A DNA stretch of 64,000 nucleotides from assembly GCA_007922305.1 (NCBI GenBank), contig ML677365.1:20108188-20172187 (forward strand), given 5' to 3'. Made by a program: the position numbers and the translations under genes. Source of the DNA: Dermatemys mawii (taxonomy: Eukaryota > Chordata > Testudines > Dermatemydidae). Position 1 is the first letter of the stretch. Each line of letters opens with the position of its first letter. Positions 60,670 through 64,000 of the stretch are shown here, piece after piece. Under the pieces are notes generated by a model. That model was not told the DNA's origin, did not search any database, and saw only the letters and a program-made list of their open reading frames with translations.

Positions 60670-61726
60670 ATGTATGTATGTATGTATATATATATATAGT
60701 CTCTAGAAAACTTCTGATACAGTACTATGCAGAACACCAGCTTTAAGGCCACTGAGTAAGTGTGACATACCAGTGTACAATCCAGACTAATGAGCAGTTA
60801 TGTCACTCCTGCCCTGCAACCTTGGGTGTGCCTTACAATGTCTTGCTGAAATAGCTCTCACCTGAGTCACTCACAAACATGCAAGCCACACCCTGTGTGT
60901 GTAGGTACCTGCAGCCTGCCAGACACGTTTGTGTTATACTCTGGTTCTCATCAGTGGTGGCTATACTGCCAGGTGACCCCAACAAATGTTCCATACTGCC
61001 CAGCCCTCTCCTGTACAAAATATATTAAATCAGTTATTCCTTTAAGAGATCAAGATGCACTCAGCTTGTCACCCCAAATATTAACTGAGACACTTCAATT
61101 TGAACACACCAGATTAGATAAATAATACAGTTTAGCAACTACAAAGAGAGATTTTAAATGAATACAGCTAATGGGGCATAAAAGAAAGGAAAATAAAGAT
61201 AAAATGTTTACTAAAATCTAACTTAACAGACTATATCAGATTCAAGCAAAGTTTCTCACCACCCGCTTTCAGTAGTGTTACTGACCAAACCCCTGAAGGT
61301 CAAGTCTTGTCTCCGAGAGTCCTTTGTTGCTTCAGGTGCAGTGAATATAATGGTCAGGGGAAAGGGTGCCTTACGGCATTGTCCCTTCTTTTTATTGGCA
61401 TTTATTCTTTATATTGGCATTATTGATTTAAAATTAAAAAAAATACCTTCATGAGACTAAAAAAAGGTACTGTGACCCTTGACAGTGCCTATTAAGTTTA
61501 ATATGTTTCTCTAAAAACGTTTTTTTCCTCTCAAATTGCTCAGACTATTATGATGCCGACATTTGTTTTTCTTTTTTTTTAGGTTGGTACACAGGATTTT
61601 GCCAGGCGTTTCCATGCAACATATGTTTCTTGGGCTATTGCTTATCTCTTAGGCTTGATCTGCCTTATTCGAGCCTGTTACTGGGGAGCCATAAAAGTTA
61701 GTTATCCAGAGCACAGTTTTGCATAG
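18607..61726 (+). CDS. PIP4P2: PIP4P2 (TMEM55A), type 2 phosphatidylinositol-4,5-bisphosphate 4-phosphatase, complete in seven coding exons
   Basis: Exons are 18607-18712, 26870-27018, 33862-33968, 35665-35788, 48141-48193, 60234-60324 and 61583-61726, all with GT-AG introns and matching phases. They join to 257 residues plus TAG, the family's usual length. The enzyme removes the 4-phosphate of PI(4,5)P2 to give PI5P on late endosome/lysosome membranes. Seen in the protein: an acidic dileucine signal E8-RSPLL, four CxxC pairs or clusters (58-61, 78-81, 154-157, 174-177), the catalytic CX5R motif at Cys107-Arg113 (CKDTSRR), and two membrane segments near 194-211 and 223-247 with a short C-terminal tail. 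No frameshift or missing key residue is seen, so it looks functional. Confidence 0.97.
19969..22829 (-). mobile_element. Autonomous-type hAT transposon, decayed, perfect 8-bp target duplication
   Basis: The ends cagggtggat and ...atccaccctg are inverted, with subterminal ATTTAAATC-rich sequence at left and poly(T)/aaaccactgattttta at right. GAATAAAG flanks both sides exactly (19961-19968 and 22830-22837). At 2861 bp it is long enough for a transposase, and a minus-strand remnant of one is present at 21224-21430. It sits about 1.3 kb inside PIP4P2 intron 1. Confidence 0.88.
21224..21430 (-). pseudogene. hAT transposase remnant
   Basis: This 68-codon frame reads ...[25 protein letters not shown]..., the pattern of a hAT transposase segment (DUF659-type, with the conserved Asp-x-Trp-Ser-Asn). 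Other parts of the protein are lost to stops and frameshifts between about 20530 and 22180. It belongs to the surrounding transposon. Confidence 0.65.
23209..23420. mobile_element. Penelope-like terminal flank, copy B
   Basis: The sequence matches the flank at 14595-14690 (agtcctgtggcaccttaaag, then ...gcataagctttcgtgggct...). It contains a second hammerhead-like core on the minus strand. No coding part is attached here. The right boundary is uncertain. Confidence 0.6.
23254..23291 (-). ncRNA. Hammerhead-ribozyme-like core, copy B (decayed)
   Basis: On the minus strand: CCGACGA (23291-23285), a 5-bp hairpin GTGGG/CCCAC around TATTAG, GAAA (23267-23264), then GC-TTAT-GC closing as a 3-bp helix III with the neighbouring A and U, then C as the NUH cleavage base. 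This copy keeps helices II and III and the GAAA box but has C instead of the invariant U4 in CUGANGA. It is therefore probably inactive. No contiguous helix I was seen. Confidence 0.5.
23441..23514. repeat. 37-bp tandem duplication, two copies
   Basis: The unit starts aacagctaactgcaagagca and continues gtttctcttctcttgct. It occurs at 23441-23477 and 23478-23514 with a single difference (tctc versus tatc). Confidence 0.85.
23669..25126. mobile_element. Non-autonomous DNA transposon (about 1.46 kb) with TIRs
   Basis: The left end is agggtgaccaggtgtctg followed by a tttttcaactgg stretch. The right end is the inverse: ...tggtcaaaaaccggatacct then ggcgaccct. The TIR runs for about 28 bp with substitutions. 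Its C- and CT-rich body (24140-24590) generates long meaningless ORFs in all three plus frames. No target duplication is clear. Confidence 0.65.
25225..25423 (-). mobile_element. Turtle tRNA-derived SINE (Cry/Pol III type), nearly full length
   Basis: Read on the minus strand it starts with a tRNA-like head: an A box TAGCTCAGTGG (25413-25403) and a B-box-like GAGTTCAAT (25370-25362). A linker follows, then a CR1-derived tail with GGTCCCTTCCAACCCTGAG and ending in the (ATTCTATG)2 CR1 tail repeat. The tRNA head on a CR1-type tail is the known architecture of the cryptodiran turtle SINE. It is the best single marker of the host group here. It is not a functional tRNA. Confidence 0.88.
26870..27018 (+). 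CDS. PIP4P2: PIP4P2 coding exon 2
   Basis: Encodes the end of codon 36 to Thr85 and is bounded by tttgcag|cagaac and ctacg|gtaaat. It contains the first two CxxC pairs (CRVC 58-61, CTVC 78-81) and a proline-rich LPPPY. The open frame runs on into intron 2 to a stop near 27132, so intron retention would truncate the protein before the catalytic motif. Confidence 0.96.
27516..28194. mobile_element. hAT MITE (679 bp), reversed orientation
   Basis: The ends are caggggtggacaaact and ...aaagtttgcccacccctg. The left end carries the 'tatggcctgcgggccacatg' motif that other copies have at their right end, so this copy is inverted relative to them. Flanks are CTCTAAAA (27508-27515) and CTCTGAAG (28195-28202), 6 of 8 identical. 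The interior is G-rich on this strand. Confidence 0.8.
29038..31181. mobile_element. Tigger/pogo-like TA-flanked element split by a later insertion
   Basis: The left end is TACAGTGGAGCCCCGGTATA and the right end ...TAGTGGGGCTCCACTATA, inverted copies with TA at both edges. Short related copies in this window are about 190 bp (42730-42922), so the 2.1-kb span suggests an insertion. The G/C-rich parts at 29094-29165 and 30840-31140 share phrases such as ggcttctctcccc and look like one element, while the middle (about 29170-30780) is AT-richer and different. The insertion boundaries are not resolved. Confidence 0.6.
29271..30311. repeat. Direct repeats of about 163-177 bp, 864 bp apart
   Basis: The copy at 29271-29433 and the copy at 30135-30311 both begin cttgtgttcatatggagttc and end at ggactgggtcaatca or gactgggtcaatca. 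They differ by a few substitutions and by the length of a (CA)n run. Downstream of copy 1 are about three degenerate units of roughly 65 bp (...gctgggttaaatagcacttt...). This could be part of an LTR element, but no TG...CA boundaries or primer-binding site were identified. Confidence 0.6.
31528..31829. mobile_element. hAT MITE (302 bp) with perfect 8-bp target duplication
   Basis: The ends cagcggttctcaaacttttt and ...tggtttgagaacccctg are inverted. GTGTAAGT flanks it exactly (31520-31527 and 31830-31837). The interior is palindromic (ccgaaaagccgccaaatgc against gcattcgacggctttttgg). Confidence 0.88.
31956..32606. mobile_element. hAT MITE (651 bp), same family as 8378
   Basis: The ends are cagggtgggcaaacttttt and ...tagtttgcccacctctg. 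Flanks are ATCTACTT (31948-31955) and ATCTAGTT (32607-32614), 7 of 8 identical. It lies only about 120 bp from the unrelated hAT MITE at 31528-31829. Confidence 0.83.
33862..33968 (+). CDS. PIP4P2: PIP4P2 coding exon 3 (catalytic CX5R)
   Basis: Encodes Pro86 to the first two bases of Cys121 and is bounded by gtctag|ccgatc and actg|gtaaga. It holds a cysteine-rich run and the phosphatase signature CKDTSRR (Cys107-Arg113) in which Cys is the expected nucleophile. Confidence 0.97.
33969..35664 (+). other. PIP4P2 intron 3
   Basis: Runs from gtaaga to tactacag. Apart from the hAT-like foldback at 35184-35440, no feature was recognised in this AT-rich sequence. Confidence 0.9.
35184..35440. mobile_element. 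Truncated hAT-like foldback MITE
   Basis: The left end gagcggttctcaaactg resembles the MITE at 31528, but no matching right end or target duplication was found. The body is a long foldback: tttcggcagcatttcggtgg inverts to ccaccgaaatgttgctgaaa. Confidence 0.55.
35665..35788 (+). CDS. PIP4P2: PIP4P2 coding exon 4
   Basis: Completes Cys121 and encodes up to Leu162, ending at ttcctg|gtaagt. It contains [12 protein letters not shown], a Pro/Gln-rich linker ([15 protein letters not shown]) and the third CxxC pair (CGHC 154-157). Confidence 0.97.
37667..38413. mobile_element. PIF/Harbinger-like MITE (747 bp)
   Basis: The left end is GGCCTTGGCTACACTTGCAA and the right end ...TGCAAGTGTAACCATGCTC, inverted with a few changes. 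TTA is present on both sides (37664-37666 and 38414-38416), the expected 3-bp target duplication. The ORFs here have no transposase motif. Confidence 0.7.
38718..39256. mobile_element. hAT MITE (539 bp) with perfect 8-bp target duplication
   Basis: The ends are cagaggtgggcaaacttttt and ...gtagtttgcccacccctg. TCCTAGTG is exact on both sides (38710-38717 and 39257-39264). It belongs to the same family as 8378, 27516, 31956 and 39356. Confidence 0.9.
39311..40170 (-). mobile_element. CR1/SINE 3' tail interrupted by a hAT MITE
   Basis: The phrase attggaagggacttcaggag (39330-39346) continues after the inserted MITE as ccctgctgaaagcaggac (40137-40155). Together they resemble the CR1-type tail of the SINE at 25225-25300, read on the minus strand. 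The head region beyond about 40170 is not clear. Confidence 0.65.
39356..40123. mobile_element. hAT MITE (768 bp) nested in a CR1-type tail
   Basis: The ends are caggggtgggcaaacttttt and ...gtggtttgtccatccttg. Flanks are ATCTAGTC (39348-39355) and ATCTAGAC (40124-40131), 7 of 8 identical. The interior carries tandem G/C-rich units (agccccggccccctggagcg and variants) near 39780-39990. Confidence 0.83.
40270..40467. mobile_element. TA-flanked MITE (198 bp)
   Basis: Starts TACAGACACTCCCCAACTTG and ends ...CAGGGGAGCGTCTGTA, inverted, with TA at both edges. The middle is a smaller palindrome (agcttacggagctttttccgtaagct). A sister copy is at 59439-59625. It resembles a Tc1/mariner- or pogo-type MITE. 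Confidence 0.7.
41776..42049. mobile_element. Degraded hAT-like MITE
   Basis: The left end tagggctgtccttacc and the right end ...gtgggccggccctg are weakly inverted, and GCTAGT-like sequence flanks both sides (41770-41775 and about 42049-42054). The family call is tentative. Confidence 0.45.
42730..42922. mobile_element. Tigger/pogo-like MITE (about 190 bp), complete
   Basis: Starts TACAGTGGGACCCCGGAATA and ends ...GCAGGGTCCCACTGTA, a strong inverted repeat with TA at each edge. The interior has a second inverted pair (ttatagcgcggtg-type phrases). It is related to the ends at 29038 and 31181. Confidence 0.8.
48141..48193 (+). CDS. PIP4P2: PIP4P2 coding exon 5
   Basis: A 53-base exon encoding Trp163 to the first two bases of Ile180 ([17 protein letters not shown]), with the fourth CxxC (174-177). 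Its acceptor lies after a long T-rich tract (...ctctcttacag), and the donor is aat|gtaagt. Confidence 0.97.
49322..49732. mobile_element. hAT-like MITE (411 bp)
   Basis: The left end cagtggttcttaaactgtgg and the right end ...gtctgagaactcctg are inverted. The flanks GTCTAGGC and GGACTCCAGGC no longer pair cleanly, so the target duplication is not called. Confidence 0.6.
51550..52222. mobile_element. Harbinger-like MITE (673 bp)
   Basis: The left end GGGTATGGTTACACTTAC and the right end ...GTGCCAGTGTAACCAAGCCC are inverted. CAA is on both sides (3 bp). The interior has repeated 'tatagcgctat' motifs. The ends are similar to those of the element at 37667-38413, but the body differs. Confidence 0.65.
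53550..53895. repeat. GC-rich repeat fragment related to 1-575
   Basis: It shares cccattggccacagttcc and the phrase ggcacttacctt with the repeat at the left edge of the window. A subsegment has inverted copies of 'cagctcccattggc' and 'gccaatgggagctg' around 53815-53860. The termini are not found. Confidence 0.5.
56100..57010 (-). mobile_element. CR1 LINE 3' fragment with ORF2 C-terminus
   Basis: The minus-strand frame 56372-56677 begins [20 protein letters not shown] and continues [13 protein letters not shown], the end of CR1 ORF2. The frame 56796-56993 has the reverse-transcriptase motif [10 protein letters not shown]. The plus-strand phrase 'ggctatactgggtcagacca' near 56110 is the typical CR1 3' region. 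The copy is rearranged and broken. Confidence 0.75.
57240..57430 (+). pseudogene. Reverse-transcriptase fragment of an L2-like LINE
   Basis: Within the frame 57060-57428, [16 protein letters not shown] and then [20 protein letters not shown] follow the pattern of the L2-type RT (SGFRxG...; DLSAAFDTVxHxxLL). Phe in the AFD position is altered. Only this portion remains. Confidence 0.5.
58705..59340 (-). mobile_element. CR1 LINE 3' fragment, minus strand
   Basis: The plus-strand text 'ttggaaaagacctcaagagg' (near 58720) and 'ttccagtgatggaaattcca' (near 58830) is the reverse of a CR1 3' end. It continues to about 59340, where the orientation switches. It differs from the CR1 subtype at 56100. 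Confidence 0.75.
59341..60160 (+). mobile_element. CR1 LINE ORF2 fragment, plus strand, carrying a MITE
   Basis: The frame 59899-60156 encodes an RT stretch: [34 protein letters not shown] and [20 protein letters not shown], the palm motif with KAFD changed to KMFD. Upstream, broken frames include [20 protein letters not shown] near 59355. It is interrupted at 59439-59625 by a MITE and abuts the opposite-strand CR1 at 58705-59340. Confidence 0.75.
59439..59625. mobile_element. TA-flanked MITE (187 bp) inserted in CR1
   Basis: Starts TACAGAGGCTCCCTGACTTA and ends ...AAGTCAGGGAGTGTCTGTA, inverted with TA at both edges. Sister of the element at 40270-40467, with a related gcgtaagt/acgcaa core. 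Confidence 0.72.
60234..60324 (+). CDS. PIP4P2: PIP4P2 coding exon 6
   Basis: Completes Ile180 and encodes up to Thr210, ending at aact|gtgagt. It contains the basic LPRRRCC segment and most of the first membrane helix ([17 protein letters not shown]). Confidence 0.97.
60325..61582 (+). other. PIP4P2 intron 6
   Basis: Runs from gtgagt to a long T tract with ttttag. It contains a (TG)n(TATG)n(TA)n microsatellite and otherwise nothing recognised. Confidence 0.9.
60637..60699. repeat. Compound microsatellite (TG)n-(TATG)n-(TA)n
   Basis: An uninterrupted run of TG units passes into TATG units and then TA units. It is likely to be length-variable between individuals. Confidence 0.95.
61583..61726 (+). 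CDS. PIP4P2: PIP4P2 coding exon 7 (terminal coding exon)
   Basis: Encodes Val211 to Ala257 and the TAG stop. It includes the ectodomain loop [13 protein letters not shown], the second membrane helix ([20 protein letters not shown]) and the short tail [10 protein letters not shown]. Confidence 0.97.
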   Translation, partial: VGTQDFARRFHATYVSWAIAYLLGLICLIRACYWGAIKVSYPEHSFA

Positions 61727-63145
61727 ACTTATAATGGTAGATTATAGCAGGTGAAAAAGTCTAGTGATTCTGGATGCTACATGTTGGACATTTTTAAATC
61801 TTTTCCATTAAGGATGCCATTCTGTTACAAGTAGTTTTAAGACTGGGGATCTTTTAAGAACAAATGTTCATTGCACTACATTATATGCAAATAGTTTGTT
61901 TTGCTGCTAGATTCCTAAGCTCTGAATACTAAAGCTGTGTTTACATGTTCATGCACCTGTTTTAAAGGTATTGTTGAATTTAATTCCAACAAACAGTATT
62001 AAATTTTACATTTCCTTTTTGTTATGTTATGATCAGTCTGTGCCATTGTTTGGGTGGTCAGTAAATCCTCAAAAGCAATAGGTGTTTATAAGTGTTTCTA
62101 CAATAGCTTCACATTTGTACTTATGTTTTCATTAAAACTGTATTAAAGTGGCTTGCTTTAAAATCTAAGCAATAAGCAATTTGCTTAAACTGCTTACTGT
62201 AACTTTTACCTAAGATCATAGTGACCTTATTCAGGAAGTGAATTTGAGTGTACTTTTGAAGACTGACACTGTTGCTAGAAAGACAACATTTGTAAACACT
62301 GTATGCTTTCCAGTTTTCAGGTAGAGAAATGCAATATTTTGGTAATCCAGTTAGAAACAGAAATGTCAGTTTATCCAATGTTGGAATTCAACTTGGATAA
62401 AAAAATTTTCAAGGATCCTGGGCCTTATTAATGTTTTGGTTTTTTTTAACAGGCAAATCCTAAAAGCTATGTTTGGATTTATGGAACTTTGCTCTGGTTG
62501 TTTGTGAGAGTTTCTTTACAGGGTCGAAGGGAAGTGTTTCATATGACTTGTTTTATTAGGTGTCATTTAGCTGAAGATAGGGTGATTATGGGTTACCTCT
62601 TACTTTCATCTGATCATCATAAACTTTTCCTCTTGGGAGAATTTTGCACTGGTCACTACAAAAGGAGGTACAGCTGCAATGTGAAAATGAGTAAACTGTT
62701 ACTCTGATCATTCCATCAAAATACAGGTGGTCAATTGGACATTGGCAATTCATTCAAGAGAATATGGAAACTGAAACTAGTTTAATTTTCTAATGATGTA
62801 TTCACAAAGGATTAAGGGACCAGTTCTTGCACTGCCCATCTTTACAGTTTTAAACTAGTTTTTTGCTAAATTCAGAAGGAATGTCCTGAGCTCTTTAGAA
62901 GACAGTAGTTTGTAGCTAATAGGTAAATTAATGTGGATGTTCCAGGGATAAGTATATTATTTTAAATTATCTATATTCCTGTTAGGACAAAGTGACATTC
63001 AAATGAGGATTTGGAGCACAATAAATGTATTCTTCAAATTGTAAATGACATGTCTTTGTATGATGATAAATGTACAAAAGCAGTAGCTCAGGATTACAAT
63101 GTACCTTTTAAAATAAACTAATAAAGATTATTATTCAAACTTTTT
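61727..63145 (+). other. PIP4P2 3' UTR with poly(A) signals
   Basis: No further exon is expected after the stop. AATAAA occurs at 63020-63025, 63112-63117 and 63120-63125, and the last closely spaced pair precedes a T-rich stretch, so cleavage near 63140 is likely. Earlier ATTAAA signals at 62131 and 62142 could give a shorter transcript. ORFs inside (for example 62489-62707) have no recognised domain. Confidence 0.7.
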
Positions 63146-63780
63146 CCTTCTATGTAAAGGATGCATATGTGCCTAATTAGAAGAATCTGACTCAATGGCG
63201 TGGGAGCAGTGCAGATGTCTTTCACAGGAAGCATGTGGTCACTCCCTTACCTGAGAGTGCCAATCTCAAGAACAGGATCAGGCCTCTGAAAGAGTTGGTA
63301 CAAGCAAGATAGTGAAAGGGAGCGTCTTGCTGTTGTGGAGCCAGGTAGAAGATAAGTCAACTTGCTTCTAATAGATCACTTACAATGCCATTAAGCATTT
63401 GAGAGAGCTGTCAAAATCTCCTGGAACCGCCTATCCCAGCTCACAAAACATTATTAAGTTAATAAAAATCTCTTGGCCCCTGTGATACACTGATCTGATC
63501 AAAATAAATTTTGTTTGGTACTTTTCACTTGTGATATTTGGAATTCCTGATTAACTTTTAAAAGTATCTTGTAATCAGGTTAATTTTCCTTTTTGAAAAC
63601 TTTGTAATAGGACAATAGCGGTCAGCTCTCTAGCAGTCTGACTGGTTTTCCAATGTTTGTTTCGGTATATTTAGGGATAACTTGTATTTCCTTTTAGATC
63701 AGTGGGAGTTGAGCCAGTAGAAGCTGGATAAGACCTGAATGTAACATATTATATAAAAATAAATAACGAACAAGTGGTTT
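63146..63780. other. Downstream flank of PIP4P2, nothing recognised
   Basis: AT-rich sequence with no gene, RNA or repeat end that I could support. Confidence 0.4.
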
Positions 63781-63801
63781 ATTCGCTTCCTACACCGGCC
63801 A

Positions 63802-63992
63802 GCTTCCTACACCCAGGCTGGCAGCGGGCTGAGACCTCGGCTGGCAAGGGGCCAGCGGGGGAAACTCCAAAGCAGTGGCAGGCTGAGTGGTCAGCCCGCT
63901 GCCGCTTTGGGGCTTCCCCTGCAGGCTCCTGCCAGCTGGGGTCCTGATGCCTGCCCCAGTCAGCTCCCACTGCCAGCCTGGGTGTAGGAAGC
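63802..63992. repeat. GC-rich foldback element cut by the window end
   Basis: gcttcctacacccaggctgg plus cag (63802-63824) is the exact inverse of the 23 bases at 63970-63992. Inner phrases also pair imperfectly (ggggaaactccaaagc with gctttggggcttcccc). The arm sequence recurs partly at 63786 (cttcctacacc), so the full element is probably larger. Confidence 0.7.
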
Positions 63993-64000
63993 CCAGGCTG

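Noticed and set aside
60637..60699. CRISPR-like or regulatory array
   Set aside because: It is a simple compound microsatellite without spacers, in a vertebrate intron.
62489..62707. Extra downstream exon of PIP4P2
   Set aside because: PIP4P2 already ends at 61726 with the full family length. The ORF has no recognised similarity and lies in the 3' UTR.

Overview
The window is nuclear DNA of a vertebrate, most probably a cryptodiran (hidden-neck) turtle. The evidence is: two spliced protein-coding genes with GT-AG introns of 1 to 12 kb; CpG-island promoters; many CR1 LINE pieces; and, at 25225-25423, a composite SINE with a tRNA-derived head and a CR1-type tail, the architecture of the turtle Cry/Pol III SINE. 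No prokaryotic features, rRNA genes or functional tRNA genes were seen.

Genes. OTUD6B (OTU-family deubiquitinase) runs leftwards. Its first two coding exons are at 6945-7041 and 1735-1889, and the rest lies beyond the left edge. PIP4P2 (TMEM55A, a lysosomal/endosomal phosphatidylinositol-4,5-bisphosphate 4-phosphatase) runs rightwards and is complete: seven coding exons from 18607 to 61726 that join in frame to 257 residues, followed by a 3' UTR with poly(A) signals near 63112-63125. The two are head to head, as in other vertebrates. The start codons are 11.6 kb apart and each gene has its own CpG-rich promoter (about 6655-7470 and 18400-19010).

Repeats fill most of the rest. OTUD6B intron 1 holds a decayed R2/R4-like retrotransposon with a restriction-like endonuclease domain and a hAT MITE, and a solo LTR lies in intron 2 beside exon 2. 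The intergenic region (7042-18606) carries hAT MITEs, a CR1 copy with ORF1 esterase and ORF2 endonuclease remnants, a Penelope-like fragment with a GIY-YIG endonuclease, a perfect 23-bp palindrome and foldback elements. PIP4P2 intron 1 holds a 2.9-kb hAT transposon with a perfect 8-bp target duplication, a second Penelope-like flank, and the SINE. Introns 2 to 5 hold more hAT, Tc1/mariner- or pogo-like (TA-flanked) and Harbinger-like (3-bp duplication) elements and CR1 fragments.

No clearly new protein system is visible. The most interesting signals are hammerhead-ribozyme-like cores on the minus strand of both Penelope-like flanks, a central TA in all ten readable hAT target duplications (the Buster-type signature), and several nested insertions. 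Repeat family names come from recognising ends, target duplications and translated motifs, not from a database search.
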